Origin: Rhodothermales bacterium | Lineage (GTDB): Bacteria; Bacteroidota; Rhodothermia; Rhodothermales; Bin80 | NCBI GenBank assembly: GCA_022821385.1 | Contig: JAJEDR010000057.1 | Coordinates: 1-64,000 of the forward strand | Direction: 5' to 3' | DNA length: 64,000 bases | Shown here: piece after piece, positions 42,859 through 53,448 of the stretch | How positions within the stretch are numbered: position 1 is the stretch's first letter | How the letters are laid out: each line of letters starts with the position of its first letter | The notes under the pieces: generated by a model | Seen by the model: the letters and a program-made list of their open reading frames with translations, nothing else | What the model was told of the DNA's origin: nothing | Database searches by the model: none | Made by a program: the position numbers and the translations under genes

Positions 42859-45757
42859 GAGTTGCCAGGATTACTGCAGCAATGTGTACGTAGGGATCTT
42901 TTTCCATGGTCATTGAATTTTTGATCCAATTTTGGAATTCATCAAATTTGTCACCGACTTGATCTAACTCTTTCTGTTTGCGGCCAAGCTCCATGTGCTC
43001 TATCCCTTTGCCGGGTTGGTATCGATTTTCAATATGGGCTTCCTGACGCTCTTTAAGCTCTCTGAGACTCGCCAGGTGTTGGTTCAGCGTGGCATCCAGA
43101 CTGGTCTTGAATCTGCCTTGATCGTAAAGGGCATATTCTTTCGCTTTCGTCACAGCCTGGGGCACGCGTTTCTGTGCTATATCCAACAGATTAGAGGCCT
43201 GCCCTTTGTTGGGGAGACGACTGGATCGGAGTTTATGGTAGATATCAGATTCCTCGAAAAGACTGACTTCAAAGCCTCCCCCGGCATTCCCTGTCACAAG
43301 GTACCACCGCTGAAATATTGTCACACCTTTCTGGTTGGGCCAGAGAACGGTGATCAAATACGAAAACGTTCCGGGGAGCATGCCGGAAAGCCAGATGGCA
43401 GGGGCTTCCAGACGATTGAAAGACATCCGGATCTTGTCTGTCATCCATTCCATGAATGGATGGACAGGCCACAGGAATTGCAATTCAGGCCAGGTATTGT
43501 CCTGGGCGCGGCATTTTCGGATGGACTCCTTCATAGCCTGTGGATTTGATGAGAATACAAAGCGACTATCTTTTGGGCGAACAGAGATAGGTAACTGATT
43601 TACCACACTCTTCAGAGCGGTGCGCCCCTGCTCATTTTGAGGGACCACGACAATACGCTGTTTCTCGTCTGTGTAGGAAACACTCAGTTTGGCATCAATT
43701 CGTTTGGCCCAATTTCCTTGGATATGATTCAGGGCGGCCTTAGCGTAGGCATAATCCGTTTCAAACAGTGAAGACAAGTCTTCTGTGACATCGCCAGTAG
43801 CCGCAGTCGGACGTGTAGAATTCAAAAGGGCAGCTAAGGGATCAAGCTGCGGGTTCTCCTCCTGTTCACGGCTTCGGGCAGTGATGTAATGCTCTGCTTC
43901 TTCAACGGATAGTCCTAGCTCAATCGCTTGTCCCATTAGGTTTTCCTCTTCCTCGATCTGAAAAACACGCATCAGCATAGCTGGGTCACCAAGGTTCTCC
44001 TCCGCCTGCTTTTCTTTTTCGATCAACAGTTCCAACACCCGTGCATCCCCTTTGAATTTCTCATTCTCGCTTTCGGTTATGAGATAGAAAATTTGCGGCC
44101 TGCGTTCCTGGCCATAGCGGTCAATGCGGCCGTTCCGCTGCTGGAATCGCATCAGGGACCACGGGATGTCAAAATGAATCAGCCGTCTGCAGTGATAATG
44201 CAGGTTGATCCCCTCCGACCCTACATCCGTGGAGATGAGAAGGCGCACCGGAGACTGGTCCTGCCCGAACTCGTCAACGATTTTTTGCTGTTCCACATCC
44301 GAAAGGGATCCATGCAATTCACGAATCGCATCGTCTGCAAGTCCCAGATCACGGGTCAGGTTCTCCTTCAGGAACGTCAGTGTGGCAATCCGCTCTGTGA
44401 AGATCACCAGACGGTCGTGTGCATCGCTGCCCGTCCAGTTGAGTTCGCTGAGTATTTTCAGGAGTAGCTGGTATTTGGAGAATTCTCGGGCACTGACTTT
44501 TTGCAGCGCACCCTGCATCGCATACCAGGGTAATAGATCGTCTTCTCCCGTTCCTTCCTTTTCAAGTTTCTTGATGCGGTTCTGCACTGACTCCAGGCAT
44601 GCAGCAGGAGAGGAGAGAACTGCTTTCTCCATCGTAGTGCGCAGAAGCCAGCCGTCTCCCGTTCTCCGTGATAGCTGTTCGTGACGCGTATCAGCGATAA
44701 TGCAGAATACCTCTTCCTCCTCGGGGAAGGCGACTGCCCGCTTTAGCTTAACCTCACGATCCAGTAATATCGCCTGGTCGCGGATATCCTTCTTGAATCG
44801 GCGGACGAGGAGATTTTTTCCGTCCAGATCATCCTTGGTGTAATTCTTTTCATCCGCAATCACGGTCGGATCAAGCATGTTAATCAGACTGGCAAAGCTT
44901 TCCGCCTGTCCATCGTGAGGCGTTGCGCTCAGCATAACGAGCGCATCGCAACGCGAAGCGAGAATGTCTGCAAGTCGATGTCTGAGTGAAACCCGTTGGT
45001 TTTTCTTTTTTGCCACATTCTGCACTTCGTCAATAACGACGATATCCCAGTATGAATTCTCCAGAAACGGTCTCCAGGTCGTTGCATTCTTGAGCGTGTC
45101 AATCGAAATAATTGCACGATCAAAATGATGAAATGGATTGTGTCCCGCGGGTAGCTGCTCCCTCACGCGATGGATACCCGTCGAGTCCAGGCGCACCAGT
45201 GGGATCGAAAATCTGCTCCATAGTTCCTTCTGAAACTGTGTTAGCATACTTGCCAGCGAAACCACCAGAATACGCTTTCCCTGTCCCCGCCGGATCAGTT
45301 CTGCGATGAGGATGCCGGCCTCAAGCGTTTTCCCGAGCCCCGTGCCATCGGCAATCAGAATACGAGGTCTTGGCTGCTTCAGGGCCAGGAGCGCGGGTTC
45401 ACGCTGATAGAAAAGCTCATCCATAGCCCCGCGATGTCCCAGATAGAGCTTATCGTCAGGCGGAGGTGTCGTTCTTAACAGACTTTCAATATGCAACCGC
45501 GCTGCGAGATAGTTAGGGGATTTGTCATGTACCAGTTTGGTCTCATTCGGGTTGACCTCAGTGATTTTCTTCTCTTTTCCCTGGAGAAACTGCCACTGAA
45601 TATCTCGGACGAGCGGAGTGAGTCCAGTTACTTGGATTATGTAGTCATTATTACGGGTTCGTTTGGTGCCTCGCACGACCCACTCCTGGTCACGAATGAA
45701 CAGGCGCGCTCCCGGAGCAGGTACATGGGGAATGCGCCCTTTTTTAGTTTTGGGCAT
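42848..45757 (-). CDS. SNF2-family helicase, DISARM DrmD-like
   Basis: IADGTGLGKTLEAGILIAELIRRGQGKRILVVS, VVIDEVQNVAKK, LVMLSATPHDG, STDVGSEGINLHYHCRRLIHFDIPWSLMRFQQRNGRIDRYGQ. Confidence 0.88.
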   Translation of the reverse strand: MPKTKKGRIPHVPAPGARLFIRDQEWVVRGTKRTRNNDYIIQVTGLTPLVRDIQWQFLQGKEKKITEVNPNETKLVHDKSPNYLAARLHIESLLRTTPPPDDKLYLGHRGAMDELFYQREPALLALKQPRPRILIADGTGLGKTLEAGILIAELIRRGQGKRILVVSLASMLTQFQKELWSRFSIPLVRLDSTGIHRVREQLPAGHNPFHHFDRAIISIDTLKNATTWRPFLENSYWDIVVIDEVQNVAKKKNQRVSLRHRLADILASRCDALVMLSATPHDGQAESFASLINMLDPTVIADEKNYTKDDLDGKNLLVRRFKKDIRDQAILLDREVKLKRAVAFPEEEEVFCIIADTRHEQLSRRTGDGWLLRTTMEKAVLSSPAACLESVQNRIKKLEKEGTGEDDLLPWYAMQGALQKVSAREFSKYQLLLKILSELNWTGSDAHDRLVIFTERIATLTFLKENLTRDLGLADDAIRELHGSLSDVEQQKIVDEFGQDQSPVRLLISTDVGSEGINLHYHCRRLIHFDIPWSLMRFQQRNGRIDRYGQERRPQIFYLITESENEKFKGDARVLELLIEKEKQAEENLGDPAMLMRVFQIEEEENLMGQAIELGLSVEEAEHYITARSREQEENPQLDPLAALLNSTRPTAATGDVTEDLSSLFETDYAYAKAALNHIQGNWAKRIDAKLSVSYTDEKQRIVVVPQNEQGRTALKSVVNQLPISVRPKDSRFVFSSNPQAMKESIRKCRAQDNTWPELQFLWPVHPFMEWMTDKIRMSFNRLEAPAIWLSGMLPGTFSYLITVLWPNQKGVTIFQRWYLVTGNAGGGFEVSLFEESDIYHKLRSSRLPNKGQASNLLDIAQKRVPQAVTKAKEYALYDQGRFKTSLDATLNQHLASLRELKERQEAHIENRYQPGKGIEHMELGRKQKELDQVGDKFDEFQNWIKNSMTMEKDPYVHIAAVILATHGI

Positions 45758-46981
45758 GAATACGGATGAAAATCTTGGGCTTCATTGGCTTATGTATTGG
45801 GGAGCGAGATGAGGTGGCTTAAGCTAATGCAATCAAGCCGCAATTTATTAATTCAGTTGGAATTCGTGACTTTGGTCTAAAATGCCCCCCGTTATCCAAT
45901 GAGTTGTGTGCGGTACCCCATACAGGGCAAGGTCCGTACGGGCATTTCCTGATGCCGCTTCACCAGCGGGAATTGATTTGACCTTCAATGAATACCTGAT
46001 CGGAAAATTGATAGATCACACACGCCACTATTATTCCTTGAGCAGCGCGACATAATCACCGTTGTTGCAAGTGCCCAGCGATTGCTCAAGATAAGCGGGC
46101 GTACAAATCTGTGATTTTTTCCCTCACGAGTTATTTTGCACAGCGTTTGCCATCGAGGTGTTCTCGGGTGTATATATACTGGGCATGAAGTCATCGACGG
46201 GTGAGAGTGTATGATCAAACAATAGAGTTGCGACATCCTCAATGAGGATCTATGTCTTACAGACATTAGCGGAATTAAAGTTTACTTAAACGTTACTGAC
46301 ATCGCGCCGCGCAACTAAAAGCATCTTGAATAACAAAAGCGAGCAACACGCCTTCTAACCGTGATGCTACTTCCTTATTGGGTAGGTCTCCAACAGTAGC
46401 TGCGTGCCTCTCCTAAACGAGTTAGTCACGTACAGGGCAGGATCCCACCGCTGCCTGTCCGCTTCCGCCTGACGCCTCCACCCATGGACTTGTTACAGCA
46501 GTACCAATCGCTTGCGGGCGATTGTGGCGCGCTCGACGCTAGGGCCAGCCAAGTAGTTGGCCACGTCAACGGGCGTGGTGCCAACTGGGGTTCTCCTCGG
46601 GAAAGCTTCTAAAGCGCGGATGTGTATGGCGTGTATCCGGCATGTTTCGGCGGCGCGCGGCCTCTATGACATCCTGCTTCACGAGAGCCTGCAACTTCTC
46701 CGGAGAGGAAACTGGCGCGATGGCCGATTCAGTACCCGAGTTCATGGCAAACCCATGTACGGAGGCGGGTTTTGCGGGGGGCTTTAAAAATCCCTGAAGT
46801 ACAATTAACGGGAATATTCCAAGAGCGAAAACGATGCTGTTTCCAAGGTATGCCAAGCCCGACGCAGCTGTTGTAACTTGCGAAATAGCAATTGCCCCGA
46901 GGGCGCGGTATTCTGGAACGTCGAGAGTTTAAAGAAGGCAGATGCCTGAAATTCCTTCCTCCGTGCACAGAACCCCGCCTA

Positions 46982-47446
46982 CTAGAAGTTCACAGAAGCA
47001 AAGATGACCATCAGGGCAAGTCCTATAACAAATAGGATTCCTCCAACACTGTTTAGCCATGGAATAATAGTTTGCCAACAGTTAGTGGGCTGAAACCACT
47101 CAGCATCCTGATCCTGCCCCATAAGGGAGTTATGCATCGCCGTCGTATCTAGCTTATCAATGTCTTTGCGCGCGGATTGTGCCGCAGCGAAATAGGACAG
47201 CCCCACACATAGGATCGTACCTGTTAGCGTTACCCACGCTAAAATCAACAGCCCCTTGCCAATAACGTTTTGAGTCTCAGCTAAATCTGGTAGCACGGTC
47301 AAAGAAGCCGCGAGGGCTCCACCCGACAGCATCAATAGAACCCTGTCATAGTGCGTCGCACTCTTAAGCCTGAAATCTTCTAAATGTTTCCGATGGCTTG
47401 TATAAGTAGAGGCTGCAATGGCAGGGCGCTGATGTGACTCCTGCAT
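46982..47446 (-). CDS. Small membrane protein with two predicted TM pairs (4-TM)
   Basis: Hydrophobic helices at RVLLMLSGGALAASLTVL, GLLILAWVTLTGTILCVGLSYFAA and SVGGILFVIGLALMVIFASVNF. Family not recognised. Confidence 0.65.
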   Translation of the reverse strand: MQESHQRPAIAASTYTSHRKHLEDFRLKSATHYDRVLLMLSGGALAASLTVLPDLAETQNVIGKGLLILAWVTLTGTILCVGLSYFAAAQSARKDIDKLDTTAMHNSLMGQDQDAEWFQPTNCWQTIIPWLNSVGGILFVIGLALMVIFASVNF

Positions 47447-47623
47447 TTAGCCCTTCCGCGGTGGAGGCTTGGGGTTTCGAGAAGTAGGCTTTGATTGCTG
47501 CGACTTAATGGGCGGGGGGCGCTCAGGGGGCCTGGCAGATTTCCCTGCTCTTCGGGATTCCTCCCTCCCATGCGCATCCTTATTTGCGGGTGTATGCAGT
47601 GAAAAAGTGTATTGTCTTCCCAT
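47447..47623 (-). CDS. Small basic, proline-rich protein translationally abutting the 4-TM protein
   Basis: MGRQYTFSLHTPANKDAHGREESRRAGKSARPPERPPPIKSQQSKPTSRNPKPPPRKG. Its TAA stop is immediately followed by the ATG of 46982-47446. Confidence 0.5.
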   Translation of the reverse strand: MGRQYTFSLHTPANKDAHGREESRRAGKSARPPERPPPIKSQQSKPTSRNPKPPPRKG

Positions 47624-48577
47624 CGTTGCTACCCTCTCGGGCTGGTTTAATTGTAACCGTACGACAAAAAAGTGCAACGGAGATATGCGGATTATGTTCC
47701 CGGCTACTGGATTAAAATGTTATCCTTGTGGCTGACTTTGTCCCCTGATGACATTACGGAAAGACCGGTGACGAGACAGATGTCGGCGAGCTCAGAAAAC
47801 ATCAATTTGCGGTCAGTAGTCATAGTTCGTGCGTGCGCAATCAGCGGACAGTACCCCTGCACCCTCATGCACTTTGTCGAAATAGCAGTCACGACAAACG
47901 GATTTTCCAAGACAGGTAACGGGAGATCTCTGCCCCCTTGGTTTCATGTGCGGTCAAATGGCCCTTTTAGTCCGGCAGTGATGCTAGCGGTTTACGAATA
48001 GATGCTTCTCTGCACTAGATTCGGTGCAGAGGCCACAGAAGGTTTTCATGTGCGTGCTTCTGCTGGCAGGCCGTGAGTGACGGACGGCGGTGCAGGATGC
48101 CACAAGGCACACTGTGGCTCATGAAACCGGGTGCAGGGCACGGGGCCAAACCGGTTGATTGGAAGCCAAAGATGTCTACACTGCTCCATGCCGGCCCTCT
48201 GTAGGCCCCTAACATGGCGCTCAGGTAGCCTTCGTTGTCGTCACATTGCCTAGGAGCAATTTACACGACCTGAGAGGCTGATGGATATTTGCCGAAGATC
48301 ACGGGGCAAAAAGCGGGAAGTTGGGACGCTTTGTCTGAACTTGCCGCGGAAGGAATGACGCCTCCGAATCACGGCCATGGGGAAGGTGGCCCGTTCCCCG
48401 GAGAACCCTGTCCCAGCCGCGGTTGCGCGCTGCGGAATGAGCCCAGACGAATTCCACTTGGCCTCTCTCTTAATCCAATCTTAACCGTCGCTGACCTCAA
48501 CATACAACGACGTCAATCGATATAGTCGCTCTTATAACTATGTCTTTGGTTGACCGGCGGACAGGAATCCTCGCATT

Positions 48578-49390
48578 GTGCGTTTTCGGATCTTCCTTCA
48601 TTGCTCCGCGTTGCGTGCTTCAAATTGCCACCATAGCGTATATATTGTCGTGGAAACGCTCAAATACGGTCTGGCACAAAGGAAAAAGCTGGGGGACCTT
48701 CTCTGTGAGCTCAGTGAGTTCCGGGCTTGTTCTTCGTATGATGATCAGTGGGTAGCTGACGAGTTCATGATGGGCGTCAGCGAATTCGTCGTTCAATTCC
48801 AATTATTAGCTGCTCCTATCCTCTCCGACGAGGCTGTAGAACGGTTGAACGCTATTAACGTGGACGAGGGAACCCTCGGAGCCGCAAGAAAGGCCCATGC
48901 GGAACTCAATGCCTTTATTCCCATTGTTAAGGATGCCCTCACCTCCTTCGAGAATCGTCTCATGCAGCCTCCTAACCCCGATCTGCCGGACGAAATACGA
49001 ATTGATTACGAGGAGGCCAGGGCCATCTTGGAGCAGTCTCCCCGTGGTGCTGCTGCTTTACTTCGCCTGTGTGTTCAGAAACTCTGCGTCCATCTAGGCG
49101 GAAAAGGAAAGAATTTGAACGATGATATAGGAACACTAGTCAGGAAAGGATTGCCTGGACGCATACAAAAAGCACTGGATATAGTCCGCGTCATAGGTAA
49201 CAACGCTGTTCATCCAGGCAATTTCGATCTTGAAGACGACTCAGAGACTGCCAAGGCGCTATTTCATTTGCTGAACCTGATTGCTGACGAAATGCTTACC
49301 CAGCCACGGAAGATAGGAGAACTGTATGAAACACTACCGAAAACCAGCAAAGATGCTATTAATAGACGTGACCAGAAGCTTCCTTTCTGA
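48578..49390 (+). CDS. DUF4145-containing (HEPN-like) protein
   Basis: [32 protein letters not shown] and [14 protein letters not shown] (R-x(n)-H HEPN-like signature). The true start may be internal (Met at ~48767). Confidence 0.7.
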   Translation: MRFRIFLHCSALRASNCHHSVYIVVETLKYGLAQRKKLGDLLCELSEFRACSSYDDQWVADEFMMGVSEFVVQFQLLAAPILSDEAVERLNAINVDEGTLGAARKAHAELNAFIPIVKDALTSFENRLMQPPNPDLPDEIRIDYEEARAILEQSPRGAAALLRLCVQKLCVHLGGKGKNLNDDIGTLVRKGLPGRIQKALDIVRVIGNNAVHPGNFDLEDDSETAKALFHLLNLIADEMLTQPRKIGELYETLPKTSKDAINRRDQKLPF

Positions 49391-49900
49391 ATCCTAGCAA
49401 TGTCAGCATTTTTTCCAAAGGTTTCAGTGATTTCATTTTATGCTTGATGGGATCCGACTCCGCCGGGATCAATGACCGCAATCCCTTTGAAGCGAATTAT
49501 TCTATGACCTATTGATCCAGTATCTGTATCTCGTCCTCCCCCAGTATCTTAAACGCGATGCCAAGCTGAATTCAATTTTGGAGGAATTGATGAAGTTGAA
49601 AGTTGGAGGCACAACCGCCGATTATTGACTGGGTGCAAGAGTGCCTTTCCGAGAACACTAGTGCATTGAGCTTGTGTCAAGCATCGTGTGACCGCGGGTA
49701 ACTCCCTGGGAGTCACCCTGTATCTTATGACCACCTGATGCTTACTTGACTATACTATCTGGCGGACGACTGGTTTGACTCGAATCCCGCTGGAGTTCGC
49801 ATCCAAGTGATTCAGCATCTGTGGACAGACTGCCCCAGATAGTTATTGAAAACTATACCGAGAATTTTAATCTGTTTGTATGTGCTGCCAGCTAATGTAG

Positions 49901-52900
49901 TTACTCCCGGATCGGCGGTGCACCAGTTGCTTCAAGTGCACTGGTAAGTGCCGGGATCATGTCCTGTTCAAAGGCAGCCAGAGCAGCTTCCAGTTCTTCA
50001 AGCTGCGCGCTTCCAGTTTCTAGTGATTGCCTGTGCAGTTCAGTTGGTCCGTAAGTCGTGCGTAGGCCGCTCTGCCCAACTGAGAGTCTAGACATCACGG
50101 AAGGTGCATTACGCTCACCTGCTGCACCTTTTGCCCTGTAGCCGCTCAGATCCAGCTGGATGTTCAGGAGGGTTGTGCGTGCAGCATGCAACTCCGTGGT
50201 CAAATCGGCTGAAGGATTCGGGGCACGCAAGTGTGCAGTTTGCATGGCGTCCACCAAATCAATGTGATCTGTAAGTGATCCTGACAGGAGGCTGACACGC
50301 TGCATGAGCGAAGCAGCCCTGGTTCTGTACTCGGCGATCTCACTGGGGGTACTACCGGCAAGAGCAGGGGTACGTAGCAGTTCAACCTGAAATGTAACGG
50401 GAGCGGACAGGACAGATTCCACACCATCACTGACGCGTACCAGCGTGGCAGTATAGCTGCCCGGGGTAGCGAGATAGCCGCCTTGGCCAAATCCTCCACC
50501 GGAGGAACCCGGTGTGATTACGGCGGAAGAAGGGTATCTCAGATTCCAGGTGACCCGGTGCATGCCCTTTGAGGCGCTTCCGGCAACCCGCCCGGCAACC
50601 TGTCCAGATTCATCACGAACAATCACGTAGACTTTATCGGCAACCTCGTTGCGTTCGGCTTCGAGTGCATCCCATCCTGGGAAGGGGATGTCATTTTCAC
50701 CGGCCTCTTTCTCCCTTTCTTTACGGGCTTGTTTAAGTGTTGTCGGGCTTTCGCGGAGGTAATAGGTGAATGTTGCTCCGAAGGGTGGATTGGGAGCGGC
50801 AAAGTAGTCTGTGCCCTGCGATCCTCCCGCAACATCGCGCTCCACATATAGCTTGGCAGTACGTGGTGTAAACAGGTGTGCCTCATTGGAGAGCAACTCT
50901 GCACTGACATCACGAAGCGGGGTATAGTCATCGAGCACAAAGAACCCACGGCCAAAGGAGGCCCCTACAACATCGTTCTCCCGTCGTTGGATCGTAATGT
51001 CACGGAATGAGATCGTCGCATCAGACGCAACTTTGATCCATTCCATCCCACCATCAACGGTAAAGTATATTCCGAATTCAGTGGCGGTGAAGAGCAGATT
51101 CGGGTTAACATGGTCCTGCACAATACGCCAAATGAGTGTTCGATCAGGTAGATTTCCGGTGATTGAAGTCCAGGAATGCCCGCGGTCATTGCTCTTGACC
51201 AAATAAGGAGATAAATCCCCGAACTTATGGTTGTCCAGTGCCGCATAGACGACGTCAACGTTGTGGAGGTCTGCGTAAAGGTTGTTAACAAACGCGGTTG
51301 CCGGAATACCATCAATGCTGCCGACTTCCATCGTTCGCCATGTTTCGCCGTCGTCTTCAGTAACCTGGATCAGTCCATCGTCGGTTCCTGCATACAGTAG
51401 ACCGGCTTGAAGCGGGGATTCCGCGAGAGACGTAATTGTGTTGTAAACCGACATGGCGTTGAAGTCCCATGGGTTATCGTAGCTCTGTACACGCCCCATG
51501 ATGGGAAGAGAGATACGCTCCTGGTCACGAGTCAAGTCCCCAGAGATAGCAGTCCAGCTGTCGCCCCGGTTCATTGATTTCCAGACACGGTAGGATGCAA
51601 AGTAGAGCGTGGTTGGAGAGTGTGGACTCACAACAATCGGTGCATCCCAGTTGTAGCGTTCAAATTTTTCACCGGGCCCGGCCTGGGGTTGTATCAAGGT
51701 TTGCTCTCCCGTGATGAGATCCACGCGATTTATACGCCCCTGCTGTGCCTCAGCATAGATGATATCCGGGTTTCCAGGTTCGGTGGCGGATTGATGACCG
51801 TCCGCACCTAGTGTCTTGAACCAGTCAGCATTGCGTATGCCGTGGCGATTATCTGTGCGGGATGGTCCACCGTGCGAACCGTTGTCCTGTGTACCGCCAA
51901 ATATGCGATAGAATGGTTCTGAATCGTCAACTGCAACCTTGTAGTATTGGGTGATCGGCAGGTTGCTGATAAAACGCCAGGATTCCGTGCCGTCAAAGGT
52001 CTCAAAAAGTCCGCCGTCCGTGCCCATGAGGATGTAGTCTGGATCATCCGCACGGAATGCAATTGCATGGTTATCTGAGTGCTTATCACTTTCACTCATG
52101 CGATAAAACGTACGACCATGATCATGGGATACTTGTGTGCGCACATCCATGAGATAGATGGTTCCTTCTCTGTGTGGTGAGGCATAGAGTTCCTGATAGT
52201 AGTGGGGACCGGTTGCACCGCTTACCGTATCAGACATTTTTTTCCAGGATGCTCCACGATCACTGGACATAAAGATTCCACCTGTTGTTAGATCAAGCTC
52301 AATTGCCGCATAAATGATGTCAGGGTTTTGGGGTGATATTGCGAGTCCAATCTTGCCCAGATTTGAATTGGGTATACCACGCGTCAGAGCTGTCCAGGTA
52401 AGTCCTCCATCAGTGCTTTTGTGCAGTCCACTACCCGGGCCGCCTCCCATGTAAGCAGCCACGTTGCGGTGACGCTGCCATGTAGCTGCATAGAGTACGG
52501 CGGGATCACGTGGATCAATCACTACATCAGTTACCCCTACCCATTCATCGTCTCCCAACGTTCGCTCCCATGAATCGCCGCCGTCAACGCTCATGTAGAG
52601 TCCACGCTCACCGCCGCTATTCCACAGTGGGCCCTGTGCGGCTACCCAGATCACATCGCTATTGTCAGGATGAACAATGATACGGGAGATGTGCTCGGAC
52701 TCTTTGAGTCCCATATTCTTCCATGTCTTTCCTCCGTCGTCACTGCGGTAAATGCCATCACCGTAGGCTACATGGCGTCCACCTACATTTTCACCAGTGC
52801 CGACCCAAACCGTGTGGGGGTTACGGGGGTCAAGCGTTAGTGCCCCAATTGAGTAGGAAGCCTGGCCGTCAAACAGGGACTCCCATGTCGTGCCGGCATT

Positions 52901-53128
52901 GATGGTCTTCCATACGCCTCCGCTTCCTACAGCGACGTACCACACGTTATCATCGTCGGGGTGCATTGCGATGTCCGCAAGGCGTCCAGAAGTGAAGGCG
53001 GGGCCCACATTGCGTAGCTTCAGAGCCGAAAAATTGGTCTCACTGATCAAGTTATCCTGTGCTGACGCAGGCAATGCGATTAACAGCACAAGGGCCGTGA
53101 GTACACGAAGGGCGTAAGTCATTTTCAT
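49901..53128 (-). CDS. VPS10/sortilin-like BNR-repeat (exo-alpha-sialidase-like) secreted protein
   Basis: Repeated S-x-D-x-G-x-x-W motifs (SDDGGKTWKNMG, SVDGGDSWERT, STDGGLTWTAL, SSDRGASWKKM). Signal peptide MKMTYALRVLTALVLLIALPASAQ sets the start. Confidence 0.88.
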   Translation of the reverse strand: MKMTYALRVLTALVLLIALPASAQDNLISETNFSALKLRNVGPAFTSGRLADIAMHPDDDNVWYVAVGSGGVWKTINAGTTWESLFDGQASYSIGALTLDPRNPHTVWVGTGENVGGRHVAYGDGIYRSDDGGKTWKNMGLKESEHISRIIVHPDNSDVIWVAAQGPLWNSGGERGLYMSVDGGDSWERTLGDDEWVGVTDVVIDPRDPAVLYAATWQRHRNVAAYMGGGPGSGLHKSTDGGLTWTALTRGIPNSNLGKIGLAISPQNPDIIYAAIELDLTTGGIFMSSDRGASWKKMSDTVSGATGPHYYQELYASPHREGTIYLMDVRTQVSHDHGRTFYRMSESDKHSDNHAIAFRADDPDYILMGTDGGLFETFDGTESWRFISNLPITQYYKVAVDDSEPFYRIFGGTQDNGSHGGPSRTDNRHGIRNADWFKTLGADGHQSATEPGNPDIIYAEAQQGRINRVDLITGEQTLIQPQAGPGEKFERYNWDAPIVVSPHSPTTLYFASYRVWKSMNRGDSWTAISGDLTRDQERISLPIMGRVQSYDNPWDFNAMSVYNTITSLAESPLQAGLLYAGTDDGLIQVTEDDGETWRTMEVGSIDGIPATAFVNNLYADLHNVDVVYAALDNHKFGDLSPYLVKSNDRGHSWTSITGNLPDRTLIWRIVQDHVNPNLLFTATEFGIYFTVDGGMEWIKVASDATISFRDITIQRRENDVVGASFGRGFFVLDDYTPLRDVSAELLSNEAHLFTPRTAKLYVERDVAGGSQGTDYFAAPNPPFGATFTYYLRESPTTLKQARKEREKEAGENDIPFPGWDALEAERNEVADKVYVIVRDESGQVAGRVAGSASKGMHRVTWNLRYPSSAVITPGSSGGGFGQGGYLATPGSYTATLVRVSDGVESVLSAPVTFQVELLRTPALAGSTPSEIAEYRTRAASLMQRVSLLSGSLTDHIDLVDAMQTAHLRAPNPSADLTTELHAARTTLLNIQLDLSGYRAKGAAGERNAPSVMSRLSVGQSGLRTTYGPTELHRQSLETGSAQLEELEAALAAFEQDMIPALTSALEATGAPPIRE

Positions 53129-53448
53129 AGATTCGGTTTGCGTAAATCCCATTAAAGATAGGTCATATCCTTGTATCTGAACGTGATTGTGTGCGGATGA
53201 AAGATATGTCGGTTTGGGATTAATCCGATTGATCTGACGAGAATGCCTGACCACAAGTATATGATTAACGGATAAGTAACATTGTGGGACAGCAGTTTGA
53301 AATTAGTGCCTTTTAAAGGATACTTAGGCGAAGACGCGGAACCCCCAAGCTAATACTTTCCTCAAGGAAAAAAATGTTTAGTTGGCGCTCAAACCCAATA
53401 GCAGCTTCTTGATGGTCTTACGTCTCCCCGCAATTTCACAGAGCTCAG

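Noticed and set aside
46566-46856. Possible ankyrin-repeat gene
   Set aside because: Only faint ankyrin-like text in shifting frames; insufficient to call a gene or pseudogene.
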